64,000 nt of DNA from NCBI RefSeq assembly GCF_021412625.1, contig NZ_JAKCFI010000003.1, positions 124,001 through 188,000 of the forward strand, read 5' to 3'. The notes beneath the pieces were generated by a model. That model did not search any database. It had not been told where the DNA came from and saw only the letters and a program-made list of their open reading frames with translations. A program made the translations under genes and the position numbers. Below are positions 47,898 through 56,202 of this stretch, one piece after another; within the stretch, counting starts at the first letter, position 1; the number at the start of each line of letters is the position of its first letter. This DNA comes from Myxococcus stipitatus (GTDB lineage Bacteria; Myxococcota; Myxococcia; Myxococcales; Myxococcaceae).

Positions 47898-48920
47898 ATG
47901 AGGGTGACGGTGCAGCCAGGGGTGATGCACGTGGGCGAGGCGCGGAGCGCCCCCGGGGTCCGAGTGGACGTCCACGTCCGGCCCGGTGACGCGAAGCGCG
48001 CGCTGAGGCAGGAGGTCCTGCGGGGGTTGTGCGGCTCGCCCAAGGAGCTGTCGCCCCGGTGGCTCTACGACGAGCGCGGCAGCCAGCTCTTCGACGACAT
48101 CACCCGACTGCCGGAGTACTACCCCACGCGGCGCGAGCGCGAAATCCTGCTCGCCCACGCCGGGGACGTGGCGCGGCTGAGCGGCGCGACGACGCTCATC
48201 GAGCTGGGCAGCGGCACCAGCGAGAAGACGCGCCTGCTGCTCGACGCCATGCAGGAGGCGGGGCAGCTGTCGCGCTTCGTGCCCTTCGACGTGAGCGAGG
48301 GCTTCCTGCGCCGCGCGGCGGCGTCCCTGGCGCGGGAGTACCCGGGCGTCACGGTGCACGCGGTGGTGGGGGACTTCGAGCACCACCTAGCCCGGCTCCC
48401 GGAGGGAGGCCGCCGGCTGGTGGCCTTCCTGGGAGGCACCATCGGCAACCTCAAGCCCCCCGAGCGCGCGCGCTTCCTCGCGGAGCTGTCCTCGGGGCTG
48501 CGGCCCGGGGATGGGCTGCTGCTGGGCACCGACCTCATCAAGGACAAGGAGCGGCTGTACGCGGCCTACAACGACAGCGCGGGCGTCACGGCGGAGTTCA
48601 ACCGCAACGTGCTGCGCGTGCTCAACCGGGAGCTGGGTGGGAACTTCGACCCGGACGCCTTCGAGCACTTCGCGCCCTACGACGAGCACAACGCGTGGGT
48701 GGAGATGCGGCTGGTGTCGCGGCGCGCGCAGTCGGTGTGGCTGTCCACGCTCCGCCGCCGCGTGGAGTTCGCGGAGGGCGAGGTGCTGCGCACCGAGGTG
48801 AGCTGCAAGTTCCAGCAGCCGCGCGTCGAGCAGGAGCTGGCGGAGGCGGGCCTGCGGCTGGTGGCGTGGTGGACGGACGAGGCGGGTGACTTCGCCCTGT
48901 CACTGGCGCTGAAGCAGTGA
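47898..48920 (+). CDS. egtD: L-histidine N-alpha-methyltransferase EgtD
   Basis: 340 residues. Family features: RWLYDERGSQLFDDITRLPE YYPTR, the SAM-binding LIELGSGTSEKTRLLLDAM, FVPFDVSEGFL, AFLGGTIGNLKPPERARFLA, GTDLIKDKERLYAAYNDSAG and FAPYDEHNAWVEMRLVS. EgtD trimethylates histidine to hercynine, the substrate of EgtB. GGGAGG lies 7 nt before ATG 47898, just after the egtB stop. Together they make the antioxidant ergothioneine. Confidence 0.93.
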   Translation: MRVTVQPGVMHVGEARSAPGVRVDVHVRPGDAKRALRQEVLRGLCGSPKELSPRWLYDERGSQLFDDITRLPEYYPTRREREILLAHAGDVARLSGATTLIELGSGTSEKTRLLLDAMQEAGQLSRFVPFDVSEGFLRRAAASLAREYPGVTVHAVVGDFEHHLARLPEGGRRLVAFLGGTIGNLKPPERARFLAELSSGLRPGDGLLLGTDLIKDKERLYAAYNDSAGVTAEFNRNVLRVLNRELGGNFDPDAFEHFAPYDEHNAWVEMRLVSRRAQSVWLSTLRRRVEFAEGEVLRTEVSCKFQQPRVEQELAEAGLRLVAWWTDEAGDFALSLALKQ

Positions 48921-49034
48921 GCTGGGGAGGACGGGGGCGGCCGCTCGTTCCGGGGCCACCCTCGTACCGTGTCTCCTCCAGGGACTCGGGGGGCGGCGGC
49001 CCAGGCGGGCCACCGCGTCCTCCACGAGCGACGA

Positions 49035-49220
49035 CTAGCGGCGAGGCTGGCGGCGCGACGGGACTCGCACGGGCACCGGCTGGGCCACGGGACGGGTCCA
49101 CGCGTACCACAGCGCGGCGAGCACGGTGACGGCCAGGCCGCCCGCGGCCAGCATCCGCTCCCCGACGGGGCCGAGGTCCACGGTGGCAAGGTGAAGGGGG
49201 AGCATTCCGGTGAACGACAT
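49035..49220 (-). CDS. 61-residue single-span membrane protein
   Basis: MSFTGMLPLHLATVDLGPVG is followed by one transmembrane helix (MLAAGGLAVTVLAALWYAW) and a basic tail. No family. AAGGAG lies 8 nt before the ATG, the best evidence that this short frame is a gene. It stands alone after egtD, convergent with it. Confidence 0.55.
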   Translation of the reverse strand: MSFTGMLPLHLATVDLGPVGERMLAAGGLAVTVLAALWYAWTRPVAQPVPVRVPSRRQPRR

Positions 49221-49488
49221 GCGGGGACTCCTTGCGGGGCACTGCGTGGAGGTCCTGGATGGGTCGGGGCGCTCACCCACCGCAGGCCGGGGAACTGCAG
49301 GTTATGGATTCGCGACGGATTGGGGAAGTCCCCGCGTGACGAAGGCGACACCGCGTGCACGGAAGTGCACCCATCGTCCCGAGCTCGAGGCCACCGGCTC
49401 CATCGTTTCTTCCATAACGCCTGAGACGCGCGGCGCTCGTCCCCGGTTCACTTCCGCGTCGAGCCTGCCTGCCCTCTCGCGCCGGGCG

Positions 49489-49953
49489 TCAACCCGGGGC
49501 GTGCGCGCGGGCGCGCTCCGCGAGCAGCCGCGTCAGCTCCACCTTCATGCAGCGGTCCTGCACCACCCGGATGCCCGCCCGGGCGAGCCGCTCCGCCGCC
49601 GCGTCGTTCCGGATGCCCAGCTGGAACCAGACGGCGCGCGGCCGCCTGGCCAGGAGGTCCGCCACGTGCGCGCCGATGTCCTCTGGACGACGGAACACCT
49701 GCACCACGTCCACGGGCCCGGGGATGTCCGCCACGGCCGCGTACACCGGACGCCCCAGGATGGGCTCCGTCTCCCCGTGCACCGACACCGGGACGATGTC
49801 GTAGCCATGCGCCTGGAGGAACGCGGGCACCGAGTACGCGGGCTTGTGCGCGAAGCGCTCCGAGCGGATGCCGAGCACCGCGACGCGCCGCGAGTGCTCC
49901 AGCACGTCCCGCACGCCCGCGTCGTCCTCGACGAGGTTCTCTCTCCAGTCCAT
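49489..49953 (-). CDS. CoA-binding domain protein
   Basis: 154 residues, Rossmann fold. It shows VLEHSRRVAVLGIRSERFA, the CoA-binding motif, YSVPAFLQAHGYDIVPVSVH, GPVDVVQVFRRPEDIGAHVA and AVWFQLGIRNDAAAERLARA, then a conserved Cys/Met segment VVQDRCMKVELTR. This is the small YccU/COG1832 family, cytoplasmic, with unclear function (often metabolic or acyl-CoA sensing). GGGAGA precedes ATG 49953; the frame is open to 50061 but upstream reads as filler. Confidence 0.85.
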   Translation of the reverse strand: MDWRENLVEDDAGVRDVLEHSRRVAVLGIRSERFAHKPAYSVPAFLQAHGYDIVPVSVHGETEPILGRPVYAAVADIPGPVDVVQVFRRPEDIGAHVADLLARRPRAVWFQLGIRNDAAAERLARAGIRVVQDRCMKVELTRLLAERARAHAPG

Positions 49954-50067
49954 GGCCGTCTCCCGGGGACGAAGCTTGGCACCCGCGCCCGCCGCGGCGA
50001 GTCCCCCCTCCGGGGGACACACCGGGGCTCGGGTGCCACCCGCCAGGGCGGGCGGGCACACGGCGCG

Positions 50068-50616
50068 CTAGCGGGGCGCGGCCGTCTGGACCTCGATGGT
50101 GCGGCACGCCTCGGTGGCCAGCAGCACGTCCTCCCCCGAGGCGCCGGGCAGCGTGGCGCACAGGAACAGGTCCTGGCCCACGCGGCGCGCGCCGAACAGG
50201 GCGGGAGCCGGAGTGCCCAGCCCTCCGTCACCCAGCTTCGGCGTGAGCGTGACGCGCAGGAGCGAGTAGGTGTCCGAGGACTCTTCCTGGTCCAGTGACA
50301 CCTCCATGTTCTTCGACTCGGAGCGCACGCGCTCCGCCAGGTCGTCGATCTTGGGGAGCTGCTCCCCCTGACCGCGCCGCAGGTCCACGCGCAGCACCGG
50401 GCGGCCGGGCGGGCCCGCCTGGAAGCTGTCATCCGGCGCCACCTGCGCGGACCAGCCGCTCGGCAGGGGCACCTTCACGCCCGAACGACCCGGCGACGGG
50501 CCGCTCTCCGAGGAAGTGGCCGGAGTGGCCTTTTCCTCGTTGCAGCCCTTGCAGCCGGACAGCAGTGCCAGCGCCAGCGCGAAGGCGGGCGCGATGTGGT
50601 GAGCCCCCCGACCCAC
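50068..50616 (-). CDS. lipoprotein in the parAB-bacM operon
   Basis: 182 residues. Signal HIAPAFALALALLSGC with Cys22, followed by KGCNEEK; the mature part is a beta-rich globular domain with VKVPLPSGWSAQVAPD, VDLRRGQGEQLPKIDDLAER, ARRVGQDLFLCATLPGA. No family assigned. It follows bacM with only 3 nt between stop and GTG 50616, so it is translated from the same mRNA as parA, parB and bacM. Such a lipoprotein beside the bactofilin suggests a link between cytoskeleton and envelope. Confidence 0.7.
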   Translation of the reverse strand: MGRGAHHIAPAFALALALLSGCKGCNEEKATPATSSESGPSPGRSGVKVPLPSGWSAQVAPDDSFQAGPPGRPVLRVDLRRGQGEQLPKIDDLAERVRSESKNMEVSLDQEESSDTYSLLRVTLTPKLGDGGLGTPAPALFGARRVGQDLFLCATLPGASGEDVLLATEACRTIEVQTAAPR

Positions 50617-50619
50617 GGC

Positions 50620-51063
50620 CTACTTCTTCTCGCCGCCAGGCGGAGGAGGGCGGGTATTGCCCAGGTTCTCCATCTTGAGCGAGCCCTCGAAGATGACGCC
50701 GCGGTCCATGGACAGCGACGGCGTCTCGAGGTTGCCCTTCACGCGACCGGGCGTCTTGAGCTCGATGATCTGCGTGGCCTTCACGTTCCCTTCGACCTGC
50801 CCGTTGATGATGACGGTGCCGGCCTGGATTTCGGCCTGGACCTTGGCGCCATCACCGATGACGAGCACGTCCTTGGTGATGATCTGCCCCTGGAACTTGC
50901 CGTCGATGCGGACCTGCCCCTCGAAGGTGAGCTTTCCCTCGAACTCGCTCCCCTTGCCCAGGAGCGTATGAACCTCACCAGAGCGCTGCGACACGGATTC
51001 CTCCTCCCGCTTGAACAGAGGCTTGCTGGGTGCTTCGTCTTTCTTCCCGCCAAGGAGCGCCAC
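50620..51063 (-). CDS. bacM: bactofilin BacM
   Basis: 147 residues. N-terminal linker (LFKREEESVSQRSGEVHTLL), then the bactofilin beta-helix DUF583: FEGKLTFEGQVRIDGKFQGQ, IITKDVLVIGDGAKVQAEIQ, GTVIINGQVEGNVKATQIIE and GRVKGNLETPSLSMDRGVIF, ending in a Pro-rich tail (PPPPGGEKK). In M. xanthus BacM forms cytoplasmic filaments needed for rod shape. The start is GTG 51063, with GGAGTAG upstream. It sits 3 nt after parB and continues into the lipoprotein gene, the order expected in Myxococcus. Confidence 0.93.
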   Translation of the reverse strand: MALLGGKKDEAPSKPLFKREEESVSQRSGEVHTLLGKGSEFEGKLTFEGQVRIDGKFQGQIITKDVLVIGDGAKVQAEIQAGTVIINGQVEGNVKATQIIELKTPGRVKGNLETPSLSMDRGVIFEGSLKMENLGNTRPPPPGGEKK

Positions 51064-51066
51064 GCG

Positions 51067-51954
51067 CTACTCCTTCCTGAGCAGCTTCAACAGCCGGTCG
51101 AGGTCATCGTAGGAGAAGAAGTCCACCTCGATGGTGCCCTTTCCGGGGCTTCGCTCGGTCAACCGGACCTTCGTCCCCAGCCGACGCTGGAGCTCCTCCA
51201 CCAGCGACTTCACCTGCGGGCTCTGCTTCGGCGGCGTCTTGCCCGCATCCTTCTTGCCGTGGGAGCGACTCTGCTGGACCAGCCGCTCCGTGTCACGCAC
51301 GGAGAGCTTCTTCTCCGCGACCTGGCGGGCCAGGTTCTGCATCTCCGGCAGGCGCGGCACGCCCAACAGGGCCCGTGCATGCCCCATGCTCAGCGAACCG
51401 TCCGCCACCATGTTCTTGACGTCGGCGGGGAGGGCGAGCAGGCGCAGCGCGTTGGCGACGGTGGAGCGGTCCTTGCCCACGCGCTGGCTGATCTGCTCCT
51501 GCGTGAGGCGGAACTCGTCCGTCAGGCGCTTGTAGCCCTCGGCCTCCTCGATGGGGTTGAGGTCGGCGCGCTGGAGGTTCTCGACGAGGGCGAGCTCGAA
51601 GGCCTGGACCTCCGAGACGTCCTTGACGATGGCGGGCACTTCCTTGAGGCCCGCGGCCTGGGAGGCGCGCCAGCGGCGCTCGCCGGCGATGATGCGGTAG
51701 CCGTCACCATCCTTGCGGACGATGATGGGCTGGAGGATGCCCTGGGCCTTGATGGATTCGGAGAGCTCCTTGAGCTTCTCCTCGTCGAAGTAGCGCCGGG
51801 GCTGGTCCTTGTCCCGGTGGATGGACTCGATGGGCAGCTTGAGGACGCCGCCCTTGAGCGCGGCCTGTTCGGCGGCCTTGCCGGGAGCGGCCTGGGGGAT
51901 GAGGGCGGACAGTCCGCGTCCGAGGGCCCGCTTCTGCGTGTCGGGTTTCACCAA
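51067..51954 (-). CDS. parB: chromosome partitioning protein ParB
   Basis: 295 residues. N-terminal ParA-stimulating tail RALGRGLSALIP; the CTPase/ParB-N domain has VLKLPIESIHRDKDQPRRYF, IIVRKDGDGYRIIAGERRWR ASQAAGL (GERR box). The HTH is LTQEQISQRVGKDRSTVANA, with KNMVADGSLSMGHARALLGV, and the C-terminal dimerisation region ends in SYDDLDRLLKLLRKE. It loads onto parS and slides as a CTP-bound clamp. Its target sites are abundant at 55.5-59.1 kb. Start TTG 51954, 61 bp after parA's stop codon (52013), probably same mRNA. Confidence 0.96.
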   Translation of the reverse strand: MVKPDTQKRALGRGLSALIPQAAPGKAAEQAALKGGVLKLPIESIHRDKDQPRRYFDEEKLKELSESIKAQGILQPIIVRKDGDGYRIIAGERRWRASQAAGLKEVPAIVKDVSEVQAFELALVENLQRADLNPIEEAEGYKRLTDEFRLTQEQISQRVGKDRSTVANALRLLALPADVKNMVADGSLSMGHARALLGVPRLPEMQNLARQVAEKKLSVRDTERLVQQSRSHGKKDAGKTPPKQSPQVKSLVEELQRRLGTKVRLTERSPGKGTIEVDFFSYDDLDRLLKLLRKE

Positions 51955-52012
51955 GAGATGACTCCAGCGCCGCGGGGGTGCTCACGGCGACCCTGGGCGA
52001 CGCGCGAATGCT

Positions 52013-52813
52013 TCAGGCCACCCGCCTGCGAGGGGACTTGGGGGTATCGCGCTTCATCAGCTCACGACCGAGCGCGAGGTAGCTCTCGCAGCCCTTCGAC
52101 TTGATGTCATAGAGGATGATGGGCTTGCCGAACGACGGGCACTCGGACAGGCGCACGTTGCGCGGGACGACGACCTGGAAGACCTGGTCCTTGAAGAAGC
52201 CGCGGACCTCCTCGACGACCTGGTGCGCGATGTTGGCGCGCGCGTCGAACATGGTGAGCAGGATGCCCTCCATCTTCAGGTCGGGGTTGAGGCCCTGCTT
52301 CACCAGGTCGATGGTCTGCGTCAGCTGGGACAGGCCCTCGAGCGCGTAGTACTCGCACTGGAGCGGGATGAGGACGGAGTCCGCGGCGGACAGCGCGTTG
52401 AGGGTGAGCAGGCCGAGCGAGGGCGGGCAGTCGATGAGGATGTAGTCGAACTCGGAGGCGAGCGGGCGCAGCGCCTCGCGCAGGCGGAACTCGCGGTTCT
52501 CCTGGCCGACCAGCTCCACCTCGGCGCCGGTGAGGTCCGGCGTGGCGGGCACCACCTGGAGGTAGCGCAGCTCGGTGGGGTGGAACAGCTCCTTCATGGG
52601 GCGGCCGTTGAGGAGCGCGTCGTAGATGGTGCCGTGGAGCTTGTCCGCCTTGAGGCCCAGGCCGCTGCCGGCGTTGCCCTGCGGGTCCATGTCCACCAGC
52701 AGCGTGCGGCGCTCGGCCGAGGCCAGGCTCGCGGCGAGGTTGATGGCGGTGGTGGTCTTGCCCACGCCGCCCTTCTGGTTGGAGATGCAGATGATTCGAC
52801 CCACGAGGCCCAT
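52013..52813 (-). CDS. parA: chromosome partitioning ATPase ParA (Soj-type)
   Basis: 266 residues, no N-terminal HTH, so Type Ib. Deviant Walker A ISNQKGGVGKTTTAINLAAS, Walker A' LVDMDPQGNAGSGLG, and Walker B DYILIDCPPSLGLLTLNALS. The C-terminal KGCESYLALGRELMKRD ends with a basic DNA-binding tail. It forms a nucleoid gradient that pulls ParB-parS complexes. ATG 52813 has GAGAGAGG right upstream; longer frames read as filler. First gene of the parA-parB-bacM-lipoprotein operon. Confidence 0.96.
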   Translation of the reverse strand: MGLVGRIICISNQKGGVGKTTTAINLAASLASAERRTLLVDMDPQGNAGSGLGLKADKLHGTIYDALLNGRPMKELFHPTELRYLQVVPATPDLTGAEVELVGQENREFRLREALRPLASEFDYILIDCPPSLGLLTLNALSAADSVLIPLQCEYYALEGLSQLTQTIDLVKQGLNPDLKMEGILLTMFDARANIAHQVVEEVRGFFKDQVFQVVVPRNVRLSECPSFGKPIILYDIKSKGCESYLALGRELMKRDTPKSPRRRVA

Positions 52814-53275
52814 CCTCTCTCGCCCGGCAGGTGCCGGGGCCCGCGCGGAATGCGGTGCGCGGTTGCGCGCTGATCCCGCTGCTAGCACGCGGTTTGGTGT
52901 TGGATCAAATTCACGGCGCTCCTTGCACGGCTACTCTTTTCGCGCGGGTTTTCGTCCCACGAAGTCGAGTGATTCACGGGACTTGGATGGCCAGCGAGCG
53001 GGGGAGCGCACGGCCTCGGAGGCCCCGCGAGGCCTGTTTCGGGGGAGCGCCTGGAAGCCCTCTATATAAGGAGGCGGGCGTCACGGCCGGGTGACGGGGG
53101 CGGGCGAGGCGCGGAGCGCGGGAGGAGGGCACCGCGAGTCAATCCGCGTTCCACGAGGAACGGAGGGCCGGGCTTCAGTGAAGCTTCGAGGTGAGGACCT
53201 GGGCGCCTCCCCGCCGCGCGCCCAGGCACGCGCTTCAATCGTGCGACTGGGCCACCGCCACGACCTCCTCGCCGG
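52814..53275. other. parA leader region
   Basis: 462 bp without a gene. It contains an AT-rich element (CTATATAAGG, 53062-53071), a perfect small hairpin at 53079-53096 (CGTCAC/GTGACG) and the isolated parS-like site at 53148. The parA promoter must lie here, but I cannot place -35/-10 boxes with confidence. Confidence 0.5.
53148..53161. promoter_or_regulatory. parS: solitary parS-like site upstream of parA
   Basis: GTTCCACGAGGAAC, one base from the consensus, 335 bp upstream of the parA start and over 2 kb from the main array. The same variant occurs once inside the array at 57524. A ParB-bound site here could let ParB feed back on its own operon. Confidence 0.65.
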
Positions 53276-54145
53276 CTACGAGGCGCGGGACTTCATCGAC
53301 ACCAACTCGGTGGCCCTCAGGAAGGGCATGGACAAGGGAAGGAACGCGTTGTCCGACAGCTCGCGGATGTCGGCCTCCAGGACGGAAGGGCCTCCCGGAG
53401 TGAGGAAGGTGAAGCGCAGCTTGAAACCCTTCCTCACGCGTTTCGAGCGACGCGCCGAGGGCGCGGGCAGCTCGACCTTCGCGGCCTCCTCGACGAGCGC
53501 CTTCGCGGCCGCCTCGACCTCTGGCCGTGTATCGGGAGTGGCGGGCACCATGAGCCGGCCGCGATGGAGCATGGACCAACCATCCCGCGTGGCGACGAGG
53601 GTGGTGGGGATGCCAGGACCGTTCTTCCCGGAGAGGTTCGCCTCGACGACGACCCCCAGCACCTCTTTCGCCGTCTCTGGCCCCGGGAGGACGTTCATCG
53701 CTCGCAGGTGATGCCACGCCTGGAGCACCGCATGGCAATCGGAGGCACCCACCGCCTTGAAGTAGGCCTGCGCGACCTTGGCGGCCCCGGCGTTGTCTCC
53801 CACGGAGAGGTGCGCGCGCATGAGGAAGCGGGCGGCGACGCGAGAGCGCGGGTTGGTGTCGTGCTCCGCCTCCGCCCGGCTCAGCGCCTCCTCGGCCTTG
53901 TCCGCCGCGAGCAGGTCCAGCCACTCGGCCAACTGCGGTGATTGACGGCGGAGGAGCTCGAGCTCCTCGTCGAGGCTGAGCTCCGCGAAGTGGAGGCGCA
54001 GGGCGAGCTCCGGCAGGGGCAGGTGCTCACTGGAAACCTCCTCCACGGCCTCGGACGACTCCGCCGCCCGCGAGGGGCGTGAACGGATGACAGCGAACAT
54101 GGCTCCGAAGGATCCAAACAGCGCCAGCATCAACAGCAGTGACAT
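53276..54145 (-). CDS. membrane-anchored hypothetical protein
   Basis: 289 residues, no family. An N-terminal helix (MSLLLMLALFGSFGAMFAVI) anchors it; the rest is soluble and helical (ELSLDEELELLRRQSPQLAE, FLMRAHLSVGDNAGAAKVAQ, reminiscent of TPR) with a C-terminal beta part (GFKLRFTFLTPGGPSVLEAD). GGGGGATTTG precedes ATG 54145. It reads toward parA but is separated by 460 bp containing the parS-like site. Confidence 0.6.
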   Translation of the reverse strand: MSLLLMLALFGSFGAMFAVIRSRPSRAAESSEAVEEVSSEHLPLPELALRLHFAELSLDEELELLRRQSPQLAEWLDLLAADKAEEALSRAEAEHDTNPRSRVAARFLMRAHLSVGDNAGAAKVAQAYFKAVGASDCHAVLQAWHHLRAMNVLPGPETAKEVLGVVVEANLSGKNGPGIPTTLVATRDGWSMLHRGRLMVPATPDTRPEVEAAAKALVEEAAKVELPAPSARRSKRVRKGFKLRFTFLTPGGPSVLEADIRELSDNAFLPLSMPFLRATELVSMKSRAS

Positions 54146-54379
54146 CAAATCCCCCGGACCGGGTCATGCCCGGGTGGACTCCCGGGTCACCAGCGTGGCG
54201 ATGGATTGCCATCACCACCCCATGCCGGAATACGGAGCTGCCCGAATGAAGTCTCATGACTCCTCGGGTGTTCTTGACGGGCCCTCTCCAGGAACCGCTC
54301 CCCTCGCCTGCGCCGCCAATTGATCGCTCACCACGGCAGGCGGCGTCCGCGACTCGAATCGCCTCGGCGGTCGACCATC

Positions 54380-54975
54380 GAGAGGACAATGGAAGGTGAC
54401 GCTGATGATGTGCATGCAGGGAGTTCGGCGAGAGCCACCGCCGGGGGCCAGCGCGTCGGACATCTCCCCTTCGAGATTCACGACGCCGCCCACCAACAGC
54501 TCCACGCCCATCATGTCCGAGCGCGCGTCCTGCACCAGCCGCTTGGACAACCGGTACTTGCCCACAAGGAGGCTGGCGAGCGCGTCCGCCCTGTCGCGAA
54601 GGCGCTGCTGGCGTGCGCGGGCACCGGCCGCCGAGTCACCTTGCCGCACGCGCCGCGCTCCAACGCGTGGCCGCGATACTCCGTGACAATGGCCGACAGC
54701 GAGGGCACCTCCACGCCTGGTGGCGTCTCGGCGCGGCGTCTCGGCCTACCAGCCGCTGATGGCAGCGTTGGCAATGCCTCGGCACCCACTCGATGACGTG
54801 CCGCACCGCCTCGGGCGGCAACAACCGACGCTCATGTTCCTTGTGTCCAGGCTGGCTTCTTCGGCGAGCGCGGCCGCGCCTCCAACTCCGCCACTCGCGT
54901 CGTGAGGACCTCCACCTTGGCCAGCAACGCGACGAGGCTGGCGTCGCGAGCGGAGGTCTTCGCCTGACCGTCCAC
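54380..54975 (-). pseudogene. IS66-type transposase (TnpC) relic in several frames
   Basis: Pieces of TnpC occur in order on the minus strand but in different frames: a coiled-coil start (LVALLAKVEVLTTRVAELEA, about 54975-54850), a zinc-finger part (PRHCQRCHQRLVGRDAAPRRH, 54824-54720), VTEYRGHALERGACGKVTRRP (about 54650), and ADALASLLVGKYRLSKRLVQ with VELLVGGVVNLEGEMSDALA (to 54400). At least two frameshifts and a missing DDE region make it inactive. It is the left boundary of the parS region. Confidence 0.72.
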
Positions 54976-55043
54976 AGGTCGTTGATGTCGCCGGCCCCGG
55001 TGCGTTCGGGCCCAGACGGACTCCGCTGCGGATGACTCGCAGG

Positions 55044-55196
55044 CTACCCGTTCTTCCATGCATGCAGCGTCGGCTCCGACACTTCCAGCTTCGCCGCCGC
55101 CTCCTTCATGGTGCCTCCAGCTCCTCGGTGGTGCTCCACATGGCGCACCGCGAACGTTCGCTGCGCCTCCGGGAACGGCAGCGACCCGCTCCGCCT
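55044..55196 (-). pseudogene. transposase OrfA-like fragment
   Basis: About 50 residues resemble the HTH protein of IS3/IS66 elements: FPEAQRTFAVRHVEHHRGAG then MKEAAAKLEVSEPTLHAWKN (helix-turn-helix). It is followed 70 bp away by the TnpC relic, so both may come from the same element. No inverted ends seen. Confidence 0.55.
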
Positions 55197-55482
55197 CCCC
55201 GCCCGGGGTCGCCGCACCTCCTCATGGAGATGCTCCCGCTCCTTGGAGCGCGTGACCTCACACCGGGCCGGCAGTTGGTGACCTGAGTCCCGCCGCCCTC
55301 CACGGAGCCGTGCCCGTGTTCCGCGGAGCACGTGGTGGACTCGCGCGCCATCACCCACCACGCGGCGAGCGCCGTGACATGCCTACGGCCCTGCCCGCGT
55401 CATGGGCATCGACCTTCGCGAGAGCGAACCGACTTCGTACCGCGCACGACCAGGAAGCGCGGTCCTGAGTCTCACGCCTCTT
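55197..55482. other. gap between the insertion relics and the parS array
   Basis: No gene is seen here. The sequence is Arg/His/Pro-like in every frame, without third-position bias, and already contains array-type segments (a CATCGACCTTCGCGAG stretch near 55410). Confidence 0.4.
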
Positions 55483-56113
55483 GTTCCATGTGGAACGAGG
55501 AGGACCGTGCCACCAGTGACCACGCGGGCCCATCACCCGACCCCGAAGCGCACGCGTGTGCTCGCATCGACGCTCCATGCTCCACATGGAACGCACCGAA
55601 CGCGCCACCAGCCCCGTGACATCGACTTCGCGCCGTGAACCCGAGCGGTGGCGACGATGGCACCACTGTCCACCCGCCATGCGCTCCCGGTTCATGTGGC
55701 ACGCGGCGAACCCGCGTCACCGCCGCGCATCGACTTCGTGGGGTGAACCCGAGCGGCGGCGGGCTCGCGCGCCGCTGTTCGCGTGCCATGTGGAACGCGG
55801 CCAACGCGCGCCAACGCGCCATGGCATCAAGCGCATGCCACGAACCCAAGCCGTGGGTGGGCCCACGCGCTTGCACTCATCCACCAAGCGTTCGCGCTCC
55901 ACATGGAGCGTGAAGGGCCTCGATGGAAACACCCGCCATGCCGGCCTCATGTCGGGGCGCCGCTGCCGCGCGGCGAGCATCGACCTCCGTGTCGCCGCCT
56001 CGTGTTCCATGTGGAACGCGGAGGACCCCCATCGACCGGCCATCGACTTCGCGCCGCGAACAGGACCCAGGGGCGGGAGGGGCGGGGTCGCCACGTCACG
56101 TCCCATGTGGAAC
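55483..56113. repeat. parS: left block of seven variant parS sites (central CpG lost)
   Basis: Sites at 55483 (GTTCCATGTGGAAC), 55579 (GCTCCACATGGAAC), 55690 (GTTCATGTGGCAC, one base short), 55783 (GTGCCATGTGGAAC), 55896 (GCTCCACATGGAGC), 56004 (GTTCCATGTGGAAC) and 56100 (GTCCCATGTGGAAC). Spacings are 96, 111, 93, 113, 108 and 96 bp. In all seven the central CACGTG has become CATGTG or CACATG, a single transition at the CpG. Confidence 0.8.
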
Positions 56114-56202
56114 GAACCGGCATCGAACCACCGGACATCGATGCGGGGTCGCGATGCGAACGCATCGGCACGCCGGCGTCATGCGGCATCCACCTGGACT
56201 CG

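Noticed and set aside
49353..49370. Paired GTGCAC palindromes as an operator
   Set aside because: Two GTGCAC copies 4 bp apart in a gap between minus-strand genes; too short and common in GC-rich DNA to claim.
52814..53275. Replication origin near parA
   Set aside because: I looked for clusters of TTATCCACA-like DnaA boxes and AT-rich repeats here and around the parS array and found none; the origin is probably outside the window.
55133..55146. Further degenerate parS (GCTCCACATGGCGC)
   Set aside because: It has the CACATG core of the left-block sites but lies inside the transposase OrfA relic, where it encodes RHVEHH. Two mismatched end positions; likely coincidence.
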